Shown here: positions 34,920 to 46,977 of the stretch, piece after piece
Layout: every line of letters starts with the position of its first letter
Position numbering within the stretch: position 1 is the first letter of the stretch
Assembly: GCA_004835665.1 (NCBI GenBank)
Contig: RBKR01000008.1
Coordinates: forward strand, 372,001-436,000
Length of the DNA: 64,000 nt
Direction of reading: 5' to 3'
From: Phoma sp. XZ068
Taxonomy: Eukaryota > Ascomycota > Dothideomycetes > Pleosporales > Didymellaceae
Position numbers and translations under genes: made by a program
Notes under the pieces: generated by a model
The model's input: only the letters and a program-made list of their open reading frames with translations
Told to the model about the DNA's origin: nothing
Databases searched by the model: none

Positions 34920-35277
34920 TGTGGATGTGTGGACGCTGTTGGTGCGGTTGGCGTTGTTGGTTGTTGCGACTTCCCGAACTTTTGGAGATCGCCGAGCAGA
35001 TTCTCCGCGTTCCGTGCTGGACGCGCTAATGCTGGGGTCACAACTAGCTGTGAAGCCTCATGATATATAAGTCCTTCAATCGACTTGGGCTAATTGTATA
35101 TGTATTAAATTCAATCGATTATTACATAACTCGTCAGGTATATACGACATCAAAACACCAAAACACCGTACTTGTGCTCATGACCAGACATAATCGCGAC
35201 AGGGTATGCGAAGGAAACAGTAGACTCGGACTCTAAAAAGAAAACGATTCCAGGTTTCTCCATGTACCAGTATACTC
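34920..35277. other. Intergenic region between MRPL37 and the DUF2417 gene
   Basis: 358 bases: the promoter of the mL54 gene and the 3' flank of the next minus-strand gene. Nothing else is seen. Confidence 0.5.
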
Positions 35278-37043
35278 TTACTCGGCAGTTGGGGTCTTGG
35301 CCTTCAACGCAGCCTTGACGACCTTAGCCAAGCTCTTCTCCATCTGTTCACGTCCCTCCAGAGTGCGCCAGACCTCGTGAGGAGTCTTCTTGACAATGTC
35401 CCAGCTGACAAGATTGTCAGTGATGGATGTCAGATCCTTTTGCTTGCTCTCCCACTCAGAGTCGCGGCGGCATTCAATACCACTGCTGACAATCGCAACT
35501 GGTGTACCGGCGCTCTGGATGTTCCTGGCGGAAACAACCTCGTTCTTGGACAGAGAGTCCGCAACAAGGTTCTCCTGCAGCTGAGCCTTGATGAACTTGC
35601 CCGACTGGTAGGCACTGCGGCCGTAGACACGATCAGCGCTAGTGCGTCCCTTGAATAGAGCGCCCGCGAGACGGACAGTGCCAAGAGGTGAGATAATACC
35701 CCACGCCCAGAGCATGAAACCACGGCTGGGACTGGAGAGGCGGTGGAGGAGGTCCTCGTGATAAGGGTCGATCATAAGAATACCGGTTACCTGCTTCATG
35801 TGACGAGAACTGAAGATACGAGACACGATGCTACCGGTTCCGGCAGAGACGAGTATCCAGGGACCTTCTTCACCCGTCCTTGCAAGTGCTTCGGAGAGTG
35901 CATCAGCAGACATGCCAGCGGAGTGCGGAGAAGGAGCGTTGTCTGACCAAGCGTAGCCGGGACGATCCTGAGCAAGTTAGCGGGTGTTCATGTCAGAAGA
36001 ATGGTTAAGTATATGCATACCCAGTAGCAGTAGCGGTCGATGGTCTCGTTCTTGTAGGCTGCGTATGCCCAGTGCTCAAGGTCGTACTCCAATGGGTTCT
36101 CGCCCGCTTCAAGAAGGATAGTCGTAACCTTCTTACCGGAAGTGTTGGTCTCGTTACCGATGCAAGCAAGGTGAACTGCGTACTTGTCGCCATCGACGAG
36201 GATGCGGTCGCCGTACATTTTGAGGCCGGCATCGATCGAGCGGAGGGTGAGAGTGGCGGTCATCAAGACGACAATGATGATGAAGATGACTGTGAGGGTG
36301 GTTGCGGCGAGGACAGCAAGCCATTCCTTCAGCGTGCGACGTGATTCGGGACGGCCAGTAAGACGCTCCTCTTCTTCCTTCTTGCCGGAAGCAACGACGC
36401 GGTCGGTCAGGACGCACCAGATGGACATGATGAGAGCCCATACGACACTCGCAATGCCAATCCAGCCCTCCTCGAGCCTGACTCGTGGAACTGCCAGGAT
36501 AATGATCATGTCCACGGCTAAAAGTACAGCAATAATGGCCGTGGTGATGCGCAGACCTTTGGCTGGAGTGACAAAGAAGATGGTCACCACAAGAAGGTTA
36601 CCAAGCGTGAGACATGTGTAGGCAAAATCGAAGAATCCAGATCCACGGCTGTGTAGGCCTGGAGGAGAGACGAAGACGGAGACCAACAGCAGGACCCACC
36701 ACAGGAACGTGGTGATGAGGAAGAGGATGGTCAGGTAGCGCATAGCACGCACCGTCCACAGATTGTATGGCGATACCTATGACATGTCAGTTGTGTACGT
36801 ATCTCTACTTGAGGTGTTTCTTACAGCTGGGTCATCTGGGTCGAGATAGCCATCCGAGTTGGGAGGTCTGGGATGATCGAGTAGTCTTGTGCGCTCGGTG
36901 GGTTCTTCGCGAGACTCGACAGTGCGTCGCGAAGGTTCATAGCTTCTCCTCGACGCTCTTCCTGAAGCTCCATCGTCATGGGGCGCTTCGGACTCTGGGT
37001 GGTCGCCATTCTGCGCGTCCTTGTTTCCTTTCCACATACTCAT
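35278..37043 (-). CDS. DUF2417-type membrane protein with alpha/beta-hydrolase-like end
   Basis: Exons 37043-36825, 36776-36021 and 35967-35278 (introns 48 and 53 nt) encode 554 residues. The N-terminus is hydrophilic, with TERTRLLDHPRPP. Five or so membrane helices follow (LTILFLITTFLWWVLLLVSV, LLVVTIFFVTPA, ITTAIIAVLLAVDMIIILAV, IGIASVVWALIMSIWCVL, LTVIFIIIVVLMTATLTL). The second half looks like an alpha/beta hydrolase (VTTILLEAGENPLEYD, IDRYCYWDRPGYAWSDNAPS, GPWILVSAGTGS, GILMIDPYHED). The motif at the usual nucleophile elbow reads S-A-G-T-G, so catalysis is uncertain. DUF2417 proteins occur widely in fungi (yeast YNL115C is a member, from memory) and remain poorly characterised. Confidence 0.8.
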
Positions 37044-37610
37044 TGTTGCGGCTCTGGTGGAGCTGGGTTGAATTAGGGTATTACGGGTCCTTGAAAAAGG
37101 ACGGGATTAATGAAAGAGCGTCAACGCTCTGCGATGTGTGAAGAGAGAAGAGGCTGGTGCTGCTGGCAACAAGGTGGTTTCGTTCAAGCTTCCGCCGCGC
37201 CAACGTGAGCGATTGACATCATGCTGGTCTGCTAGCGGGAAGCGGACGCGGTCCCGGTCGCGTCTCGCTGGATTCAAAGCCCTGCCAATCCAGAGCGATC
37301 TTAGTCCCGCCCCCCAGTAGCACATCACAGTCCAGAGTGCACATGCCGAAGATCGTGGTGGATTCCGCGCCGTGCGCGCCTGCTGCCTCGCCGTACTGCA
37401 ATGATTTTACCAGGTCGTCATCGTCATAGCTATTAAGGAAGGCGCGCAGGAAGCTCTTCCCTGCAATCGATAAGCTGCCGCACAGATCGAGCCCCCTCCA
37501 TCATCCTCCCAACCGCGGACATACATTGCAGCCTCGCACTTATATCCTGGCACGCTCCGAGGTTGCAAGAAAGCATACGATTTGTCATATATCCAATTCT
37601 GTCAATCACC
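37044..37610. other. Divergent intergenic region between the DUF2417 gene and PPE1
   Basis: 567 bases holding two promoters. The open frames found in it have no domain. Confidence 0.5.
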
Positions 37611-38772
37611 ATGTCTGATCTCGCCAAAACCTTCGCAAAGACAAAGCTGTCCTCACTTCCCCCACCAGAACCCCTGCTTGAAGAGGAAGATGATTCGAGC
37701 TCAGCAAGTTCCATGTCAAGCACAGGTACGGTGATACCTTCAACAACGCAACGGCCGGCACCCACCATCCATTGGTCAGACTACTACGAGCAAGAGTTCT
37801 ACCTCGAGAGGGAAGAACCTCGCTCCAAGTTCCATGTGTATCTCATACCACCTGCGTCACTGCAATCGCCATTGCTAGTGCTGCACCATGGCGCTGGAAG
37901 TTCTGCAATGAGCTTTGCCCTTTCGGTGAAAGAGATTAGGAAGGCGATGCCCGGAATTGGGATACTAGCACTAGAAGCTAGGGAGCACGGCAGTGTTGTT
38001 TGGGACAAGAGCGGTGCAGTGGACAATGATTTGAGCATCGACCTGCTAGGTCGTGACATGGTGGACATGATGTTTCTCACGCAGCAGAAGATGGGATGGA
38101 AAGATCTGCCTTCACTTGTGCTCATCGGACACAGCCTCGGCGGCGCGGTGGTGACGCACGTGGCCAACATGAATCTGCTGGGTAACAAGGTGCTAGGGTT
38201 CGCGGTGCTAGATGTGGTAGAGGGGAGTGCCATGGACGCCCTCAAGCACATGCAGTCGTATCTGGCTACTCGACCGAAGCTGTTCAACACGCTTGACGCC
38301 GCTATCGACTGGCACATTCGATCACGAACACTTCGTAACCCAGAATCGGCGCGAGCTAGTGTACCAAGTTTACTCATTCAGACACCAACGGGAGGACGGT
38401 GGGCATGGAAGACAGATCTCTCCCGCACTGAATCTTTTTGGGAGAACTGGTTCATAGGGATGAGTGCAAAGTTCCTCAATGGCAAAGGCGCCAAGCTATT
38501 GATTCTTGCTGGAACAGATCGCCTAGATAAAGAACTGATGATTGGGCAAATGCAGGGTATGTTTATTGAGGTTGGCAGTATGAACTATTGTTTAACCCTC
38601 CACAGGCAAGTTCCAACTCTCAGTCTTCCCTGCCGCTGGTCACTTCCTCCAGGAGGACCAACCCGAGAAGACTGCTGAGGTCATCGTCGAGTTTGTCAAG
38701 CGCAACGACCGCAGCACATTGGTTCTTCCTCCCAAGGTTTCAGATCTCCTCGCTCAAGGCAAAAAAGTCTGA
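37611..38772 (+). CDS. PPE1: Protein phosphatase methylesterase 1
   Basis: Exon 1 is 37611-38556 and exon 2 is 38606-38772, around a 49-nt intron; the product is 370 residues. The enzyme removes the methyl ester from the C-terminal leucine of PP2A catalytic subunit. The alpha/beta-hydrolase triad is visible: Ser in LIGHSLGGAVV, Asp in VLDVVEGSAMDAL, and His in AAGHFLQEDQPEK, which only appears after splicing. The oxyanion region reads LVLHHGAGSSAMSF. An in-frame ATG at 37563 would add 16 residues, but MSDLAKTFAK is the natural start. The C-terminus ends in basic AQGKKV. It is convergent with UTP23. Confidence 0.92.
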
Positions 38773-39001
38773 GACTCCCAGCGCCGTATCAATGTCACTA
38801 ACCGCAGCAACACTTGACGATGCCTTGCGGTGCCTTTTACGCAGTCTACAAACCTCATGCAGCCCTGAACTCGAACGGCGGATATTTACATTGGGTATCA
38901 TTAGATGGTAGTTCGACTCGTGGCAGCGGTACTACACTCGTCGGTACTTGGCGGTTTCCAGTGGTGCCATTCCGGTGGCAAGTCTACTACAGCTTATCTG
39001 A

Positions 39002-39946
39002 TCATGGTGAAGCGGCATCGGCTGCCTCGAGAGTGACACCACCGCCTTCAGCTGCACCCTCAGCCTTCGACTTGTGTTTTCTCCTGCGCTTCTTCGGTGC
39101 AGCCTCGCCGTCTTGCGCGTCTGTGGTGGTTGCTTGCGGCTCCTTCGTCTCAGCAGGCTTGGCCTTCTTCTCCGAGCCGGTTTGCGAAGTTGATGTGTCT
39201 GACTTCTTCTTCTTCATGCTGAGCGGGTTGGGCTGCTTAGGACCCTTCTGCCGCCTCTTCTTCAGGGCTTGGGCATCCGTAGCAATAGACTTGTCGTCCT
39301 TATCCTCCTCGTCTTCCCGTTTCCTCTTCTCTCCCGCATCCGGTTTCCGTTGGCCCTTCAAGCCCATCTTGAACTTGCTCTTCTCCTCTCTGTCCCTGTG
39401 CTCTTCGGTCGCATTCGTCATGGGTTCCATAAGCACCACACTCTTGTTTATGTATATGAGCGGTACACCCGGGATGCTGCGCATCTTTGACCGCACTTCT
39501 TTCTCGTTACTGGCAACGACATAGCGATGCTTGTTGGTCCTGCTCCCCTTCGGATCAACCACACTGGTCAAGCACTCCAGCGTGCTCAGCGGCTCGTCCA
39601 ACTCGTGGTGCCCGCACCTCCTTCGCTCGTACTCCTTGGCTTGCAGGATGAGTGTCTCGTTTTTCGGCTTCGCATCGTAGAGATGGCGCATGTCGCATTG
39701 GGTGATCATGGGCTTTACTTTTGCGCCGAGGACTTTTTCCAGACGACCGACGAGGTCAATCTTGAACTTGTAGGCATCTTGGAGGATCGCCGAGTCGAGG
39801 AGGACTTGGTAGGGCTCGCGGAAACCAAAGTTGAGTTCGTACTGGTGGAGCAGCTTCTTGTAGGCCTGCGAAGATTAGTCTCGTGCTGCAAACCCGTGAA
39901 AGAGGATATAATAAATATCGCCTACCTTTGCGCGCTTGAGCTTCAT
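39002..39946 (-). CDS. UTP23: rRNA-processing protein Utp23 (PIN-like)
   Basis: Exon 1 is a mere 21 nt (39946-39926, MKLKRAK). The intron is 60 nt and exon 2 runs 39865-39002. The product is 294 residues. The PIN-fold part reads AYKKLLHQYELNFGFREPYQ, VLLDSAILQDAYKFK, ITQCDMRHLYD and RRCGHHELDEPLSTLECL, with Cys and His residues of the zinc knuckle, then HRYVVASNEKEVR and IPGVPLIYINKSVVLMEPMT. The tail of about 120 residues is very Lys-rich and typical for nucleolar proteins. Utp23 takes part in release of the snR30 snoRNA and 18S rRNA processing. The tiny first exon was identified from the family start MKxKRxK. Confidence 0.88.
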
Positions 39947-40268
39947 ATTGGCAATGTGTGTTTTAAGAAGCGTGGGTGTGGTTGTACTCGCGGGGAAAGA
40001 AAGGCTTCCGCATTCAAAAAGTTCAAAGTTCCCTACCCTTCGGCCGCCGAGGAAGCCCCGACCGCTGACGGCCGGGCGCCGCATACGTCTGCCAGCCGTT
40101 TACACCATTCCCGAGAACTCCGCATTCAAACACGCATGGCCTGAGAGTGGGCACCACCACCTGTACATAGCCCGAAACCAAAAAAACCATGCCCTTATAA
40201 TCAATCCCCGCGCCCGCCCAGATTTCCGAACGTCGAAAGGTCAAATGCGCTACCGGTAGCCCCCCAAT
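39947..40268. other. Divergent promoter between UTP23 and the DUF726 gene
   Basis: 322 bases between two start codons on opposite strands. No gene is seen in between. Confidence 0.5.
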
Positions 40269-43200
40269 ATGAAGAGCGACAACCCCTCGCAACCCCCTAG
40301 TACCGACTCTGCGGATGCGCATATTGCTCCTGCAGAAGCGAGGCCCGAGGTCGAATACGACGACTTTGGGCTGCCGGTTAGGAAGCGCCGGCCAAGAACG
40401 CCTGTGGAGGATAGCTCGGACGAGGACGACTTTAAGGATGCGGTCGCGGAGAGATCCAAGGCCGCAAGCCAGGTCGACATAACCGCAAAGGCCACGGACA
40501 AGGCCGAGCCAGAGAAAGTGGTGGACAAGGCCGAGACAGAGAAGGTGGTAGACAAGGCCGAGGCAGAGAAGGCGGTCGAGAGCATAGTCGAGCATGTCAG
40601 GGAAAGAGAGGCCACGGCCGCGAGTGGCAGCGATAATGCGCACTCGGGTGTCAATGGGCACGTCAATGGGCACGTTAAGGTGGAGGAGGTCAAAGTTGCA
40701 CAGGAAGACGAGGGCAAGACGCTGAAGGAGGCAAAGGACGATGCGCCTAAGGACGTGGTGCCGAAAGACACAAAAGCGGACACACCAGAAGCTACGTCTA
40801 AGCCTGAGCCTTCAGTGAAGCTTGAGAATCAGTCGCCCGAAGAGAAACAGGATGTACCGAGCAACACCGAGACGACTGCACCGGGTAATGCTCCAACGAG
40901 CGCACCGGAAGGTCGCAAGAGCCTCGAGCCCTCGGCCGCACACCTGAAACAAGGCTCTATATCCGAGTATTCCCACCAACACGCCGTTGTACAGCCCAAG
41001 GCAGACGAGGAAGTGGAGGACGATGATGGTGGCTGGCAGACTATGCCTGCGTATGCGCAATACGACATATATGATGATGACAATCGTTTGATCGCAAAAG
41101 AAAATCCCGAAGAGCTGCAAGACATGTCTGGCTATGGCAATGTCGGCGGTGCTGCAAAGGGTTACACAAGGGTCATTCTCGACGATGATGCAGATTCGCA
41201 AACGAGCATGGACGACAACACCGCCTATCTCTTCAAAGAGAAGACGACCGCGCTACATGATGAAGACGAGTCTGTGCGCGATCCGCTCATGCAGATGCAA
41301 GCCACCAAAAACCTCCTTACCGAGGGACAGCGTGTAGCATACGTTGGCTTGGTACGTCTTGCCATGATTGAAATGGAGCGCAAGTTCAACAACGTCACCG
41401 AGAAAAAAAGCCGCCAAGTCAAGAAAGCGCTCGATATGCAGACCGAGACGACCAAGATGTGGTCTCAGAAGATGATGGTCAGGCTGTATGGGCATATGGA
41501 CATCAACACTTCGGAGCAGGTGATGATTGAGCAACTGACAGACCACGGCGTGATACCTGCGGACCTGACACCAGCACTGATGCAGAACGCGCGCGTGAAG
41601 AACCCTGCTGCGGAGGTGGCCGAGGTAGGAAAAGAAGAGAGGAGAGACTCTGGCTCCGCACGCCCATCTGTCTCTTCACCGCGTCCAGAAGGGAAGGGTG
41701 AGAAGTCAAGGTCTGCTTCCTCACTAAGCCTACACGAGTCTCAAACAACACCGCCTCCTCCGCCATACGAAGCTCACGAAGACGACGATTACGAATACCC
41801 CGAACCCAAGACACCATCACAACTCCTCGAAAGCAAGAACCTCGATATCGATCTTCGATGGACAGTGTTGTGTGACCTCTTCCTTCTACTTGTCGCAGAC
41901 TCAATCTACGATTCGCGATCAAGAGAGCTGTTCGAAGTCGTTGGCAAGTACCTCAGCGTAGACTGGCTCGAGATCTGCCGCTTCGAGAAGCGTGTAACAG
42001 ATGCATTGGAAATGCAGGAAGAGGCCAACAAAGAAAACTGGAATGAAGACGAGCACATGGAGTCTCGACGAAAGAAAGCATTGCGCAAGCGCTTGGCCTT
42101 CATGGGTCTTGCTACAGTAGGTGGTGGTCTGGTCATTGGCTTGTCAGCTGGTCTGCTCGCCCCTGTCATTGGTGCTGGTTTAGCTGCGGGCTTCACAACC
42201 ATCGGTGTAGCGGGAACGAGTGGTTTCCTCGCTGGTGCTGGTGGAACTGCAGTCATCACTAGTATTGCTGTTACTACCGGTGGCACGGTTGGTGTTCGCG
42301 CCATGAACAGACGCACTGGTGCTGTCAAGACATTCGAATACCGTCCGCTCCACAACAACAAGAGGACCAATCTCATTATCACGTTGGCTGGTTGGATGAG
42401 CGGCAAGGCTGATGACGTTCGTCTGCCGTACAGTACTGTGGACCCAGTCATGGGAGACATTTACTCTGTTCTTTGGGAGCCTGAGATGCTGAGGAGTATG
42501 GGTGACACCATTAACATCCTTGCTACTGAGGTACGTAAAGCACTTTGAAGCTGTGTCCGTCATACTAATATTCAGACAGGCACTCACTCAAGGTCTCCAA
42601 CAAGTCCTGGGTAGTACACTTTTGACCGCGCTGATGTCTGCCATGACACTTCCTCTTGCCCTCACAAAGCTCTCCTACCTCATCGACAACCCCTGGTCCG
42701 TCTCGCAAGCGCGAGCTGACATGGCTGGTCTCATCCTCGCAGATTCGATCATCGATCGCAATCTAGGAACACGACCCATCACCCTCGTTGGTTTCTCGCT
42801 CGGCGCCCGAGTTATCTATGCCGCTCTGAGGGAGCTTCAGAACCGTGGTGCTTTCGGCTTGGTGCAAAATGTGTACATGTTCGGTACACCCATCGTTGCA
42901 AACACAGACGAGTACATCAAAATCCGAACTGTAGTTCCTGGACGATTTGTCAATGGGTATGCTACCAATGACTGGATCTTAGGTATGTTTTCCTCCCTCA
43001 AATATTCATGATTTATCCTGACCTTCCGCAGGCTACCTCTTCCGCGCAACTGGTGGCGGCGCCGCCCGTGTTGCAGGTCTAGCACCCATCCAAATACCGA
43101 CAATTGAAAACATGAACGTGACCGAGTTCGTGCCAGGTCACATGGCGTACCGTACTGCAATACCCAAACTCCTCCGCGAAGCCGGATGGCTTGTCGAGTC

Positions 43201-44137
43201 CGACGAGTTCACCGAAATCGAAGACCCTGACCCAGAAAACCACGAACAGCGGCAACGCGAACTCATCGACGAGATTGAAGAAGCACGCCGCGAACTCGAA
43301 AAGAAAAACGCTGAAAAAGAGAAAAAGGGCGGCAAGTTATCGTGGTGGCGCAAAAAGAAGGGCGACAAGAAGGACTGGGAGGTCTACAACGAACAATCCC
43401 AGAAGCACACACCGATCGATAAAACCGCGGATACAGCAACTATCGCTGAGAACCCCGTCATGTTTGATATCGACGCTATCCGCAAGGAAGTCGCTGCACT
43501 GGCGGCAGAGAGTGCAGCGGATAAACCGTACAATGGCTACGAACCCGACGCCTTTGAGATCAAGGAAATCAAGAGCACGCTGCCGCCGATGAAAATCGAC
43601 ATCTCCGCCACCACACCGACGTCCACAGGCCCCTACACCGGCTTACGCCAGACACAAAGCTTCAACGACAGCTTAGGCGTAGCAGGCTCAACGACAAAAG
43701 CAAACAGCACCGGTGCCCTGACTCCAGCCGTGCGACTACCCCCCGGCTCTCAGCTTTCCAACGGCACGAGCGGGACGAAGGAATACGACGAGTATGACGA
43801 ATTCGACGACCCCGACGCAGGCAACATCTCCATGACATTCGACTCGAGCTTCAAAGACCCACCGAAGAGCGAGCAGGCGCAACCCACGCCCTCATTCCAG
43901 ACCACCGAGAAGAGCGCCTGGGATTCGCCAGAGCTAGGACGGAAGGCAACATGGGATTCTCCTCCCCAGCCAGTGTCGGCCGTCAGTTGGGAGAGCGCTG
44001 CAAACGACGCGCCTGGGCGCCCGCCCCTCAGGTCCGCAAACACAATGCCGCCCGCGAACCCGGGATACAATGCCTGGGCTGATGAATTCGAGGATGACTT
44101 TGGGCAGGAGAAGGAGGTCAAGATGAGTTTTATGTGA
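40269..44137 (+). CDS. Large DUF726 lipase-like protein (Mil1/TMCO4 type)
   Basis: Exons 40269-42530, 42580-42982 and 43032-44137 (introns 49 nt each) encode 1256 residues. The first 250 residues are disordered, with a threefold DKAE.EKVV/AVE repeat. A helical domain follows (residues about 350-600). Next comes a glycine-rich double membrane hairpin (GLVIGLSAGLLAPVIGAGLA and GFLAGAGGTAVITSIAV, about 613-675). The DUF726 alpha/beta-hydrolase core has LIITLAGWMSG, YSVLWEPEML, the GxSxG elbow LVGFSLGARVIY (about residue 824) and NVYMFGTPIV. In yeast the homologue Mil1 is an AP-1-associated predicted lipase. The tail has three W-D/E-S units and a final NAWADEFEDDFG that resembles adaptor-binding peptides. 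Function as a lipase is inferred only from the motif. Confidence 0.88.
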
Positions 44138-45418
44138 ATGTACGCTGCTATCACACGTCATGTTTACGGGGGTCCCTATCTCACTTTATCGTATGTTGTT
44201 TCCGCATATTTGGAGCGCTTTGATTCATTCAGGGTTGGAGTATCTGGTGCTAGGGCGTTGGGCGCTGGGCGATCCAGCTTTCTCTTTGATTATGGAGTGG
44301 CAAGAGCGTGTTGTTGCATGAGTGGTGTCGGTATCATTTGGATGCGTCTAGATTCTCATTCATTGGTATCTATTAGTGGGGAGGAAGGGAGCTGTATAGC
44401 ATGTATAGTGTGAATATACTTTGCTTATTATCATCGCGACTATTCACCATCAATTGTGAGTAGAAAGCTCCACGATTCTATTCTGATGCTTTGGTATGCA
44501 TCCCATTCCTGAAGCTTGAAGTAGCTACTCATTGGATAGTTGGCTGCAGGCAGAGACGCAAATCAACACCAATGACCTCCCGTTACTCCAAGAACCACAC
44601 ACACAGACTTGCGTTTAGTCGGCTTCGTTTACTCCTCAAGACACAAAATCAGTTCGAGCATATGCTGTTATCGTTCATACCAGTCCACCAACTGACGCGG
44701 CTCGGCTCACCTCACTGAAGCGGTAGTGATAGGCGCAACTGGAGCAGATTCACTGAGAGATCATTGCACTTGCCACCTGCGCTTTAAGATTCGCCCCGAG
44801 AAATCGTTCGAGACCTTACTATAATGTCGTATATTCAAAGCAATCAGACGTGCGGTGTGCACTGTTGCAAAGGGATGTACTGAACCAGGGTTACTAACAT
44901 AACAAGCGCTTACTGCACGACATCATTACGGCTCAAGTCGACCATCAGTATGCAGGATCCTTTCAAGAGACACCCTGAACTGCAAAACCCCCCAATGCAG
45001 CTTCCTTTTAAGATACAGTCTATGGTGATTGCCCCTTTCCACTTTCAGCAACGACCGAGCTACTCAGAGTGTCTCATCTCCTCGAGTATCGCCACATGAC
45101 GGAACGTAGGTTCGAAGGAGCAACATCAAGGCTCTGAGTCAAGCGAAAATTCACGATGAGACTGCGAAAAGCCCACTCTCTTAGCTCGAAGAGGCAACTC
45201 AAGGAATCGAGCCATCAAGGTACTCAACACAATGACCATCGATCGAGAGACTGTGGATCAAGCTAGTTGCAGAACAATCAAACACTTGTGGCTTGATTCG
45301 CCATCCTCTGAGACATTAGTCAAGAAAGAATCACACTTGATGTATGTCCAATTCGAGTAAGCGATCCATCTACCGGAAAACTCTTCGATTCGTCGTCGAC
45401 TTGTCGTCCAATGACGCC
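44138..45418. other. Intergenic region
   Basis: About 1.28 kb between two convergent genes. There are only short open frames and no domain. The length is large for a convergent gap in this window. Confidence 0.5.
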
Positions 45419-46612
45419 CTACAACCTCGCTCTAACACCATCTACCCTTACCATATCTTTCCTGCTAGTAACCCGCTTCCTCTCCGCCGTCATCCTAGCC
45501 ACATCTCTGCCACCTTCGGTAGGACTCGCCACATAGAACAAAAGATACGGCCAGCTCCCCTCCTTCTCACTCTTGAACACCCTCACCTTCTCAATATACC
45601 TATCACCATCCAGCTGTCGCTTGTGCTGCATCAGAAAGTAGCCCGCCCACCTACCCACTGGACTCCCCAACAGCGCCTTGCCTGCCTCAGTATCCATGAA
45701 GAAATCATTGCCTGGCCATCCCACGGCATCTTCGAGCGGCGGGCTAAGGGTCTGCAAGGCACGGTTGATATGCCGGTTAGTTTCTTTATTGATAACCATC
45801 GCGTCGAAGAAGTACTTGACACCCTTAATATCCGCACCAGGCGTGGCTGCTACAGCACGACTCCACGCCGCCCATGAGATATCGCTTGCGGAGCGGATAT
45901 GCGGCAACTGATGCGTCTCTGGCTTGACTTTCCACAAGTCTCGAGCGGCCTTTGGAGCACCGGCGCGGTTCAGAGCAAAGAGTGCGCCGCCCAGGGCGTT
46001 GACGCCGATTGTGTGTTCGGCCCCTGTGACGCGGTATTTGGTGCCGCAGACCTTGTAGTATTGCTCCTCTTTTGCTGGCAGACTTCCGTCTTCCTTCTTC
46101 AACACGGCGGGGCTGTCGTAGTGGTTGATTTGGAAACATTCGTTTGGACCGCCCTGGCCTTTGGACTTGGTATCCATGCCCAAATCTACAAAGGTTTTGG
46201 AGAGCATGTGTCCCAATTCGCTGGCCATGTTGCACTCCTTGTCATGGAGTTTCTGCAGTGCAGGCGTGTTGTCGTTATATCCCCATTCACGTAATTTGTC
46301 GACAAGATCTCCATCAAACGGGGACTCAGCAGTGCCTGGTAGGTTGTAGAGGGTTGCCGCGCTGGCGTCACTGAACTTCATTCCGTTGAGCAGCTTGGTC
46401 CCGCGGGCTACGGATTCATCCCATAGGTCTGCGGCAGTGGTGACAGTACTGTCAGAGGAGATATCTTGACTTTTCCCTGTGTCATGCCCAAGTGCGAATG
46501 CGAGGTCTCGATGAAGTCGACTATCATCTTGACCTGGTACAACTTTTGCGTTTACAAGAGCCACCAGAGGATACAACCCAAGCAGGAGAATGTGCTTCAT
46601 GTTCAAGTTCAC
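45419..46612 (-). CDS. Secreted protein of unknown function
   Basis: Single exon, 397 residues. The N-terminus (KHILLLGLYPLVALVNA) is a signal peptide with cleavage likely after VNA near residue 22. A second in-frame ATG four codons in (MKHILLL) is an equally good start. I see no transmembrane segment after the signal. Conserved-looking pieces include ADLWDESVARGTKLLNGMKF, NEWGYND-like REWGYNDNTPALQKL, YDSPAVLKKEDG, CGTKYRVTGAEHTIGVNALG and GWPGNDFFMDTEAGKALLGS. The last reads like an enzyme-type loop. There are three cysteines in the mature part. I cannot place it in an enzyme family. The His and Asp pattern is not a known catalytic motif to me. Confidence 0.75.
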   Translation of the reverse strand: MNLNMKHILLLGLYPLVALVNAKVVPGQDDSRLHRDLAFALGHDTGKSQDISSDSTVTTAADLWDESVARGTKLLNGMKFSDASAATLYNLPGTAESPFDGDLVDKLREWGYNDNTPALQKLHDKECNMASELGHMLSKTFVDLGMDTKSKGQGGPNECFQINHYDSPAVLKKEDGSLPAKEEQYYKVCGTKYRVTGAEHTIGVNALGGALFALNRAGAPKAARDLWKVKPETHQLPHIRSASDISWAAWSRAVAATPGADIKGVKYFFDAMVINKETNRHINRALQTLSPPLEDAVGWPGNDFFMDTEAGKALLGSPVGRWAGYFLMQHKRQLDGDRYIEKVRVFKSEKEGSWPYLLFYVASPTEGGRDVARMTAERKRVTSRKDMVRVDGVRARL

Positions 46613-46977
46613 ACGGTAGAGGGTGGTTTACGGACTGCCTAGGTATGTGTGAACGAGGAACATATATTAGTGGTGGCTGCAGTCAGAGTCAGAGTCCAAG
46701 CCTTTAGGAAGTGAAACGATAACATATTGTTTCACGCATTATCTTTGGATACTTCACTACGGAGCGTACCTGAGGAAAGGCGGAAAAGAGAAGCCTCCGG
46801 GTAAGAGGTGGGGGGGGGACTTTCACAGCCATTGTACGAAAATTATGTTGAACAGTTTAGGGATTAATTATGAGACATCTACAAAGTCCAAGTCAGGGCG
46901 GCCATAGACCCACCGTACCCCATCAATATAACTAGCCGATACATGCACAATCCAATCCGACGATCGGTTTATGGCAT
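46613..46977. other. Intergenic region
   Basis: 365 bases between the start of the secreted protein and the end of the Ddr48-like gene. A short G-run lies near 46810-46818. No gene. Confidence 0.5.
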
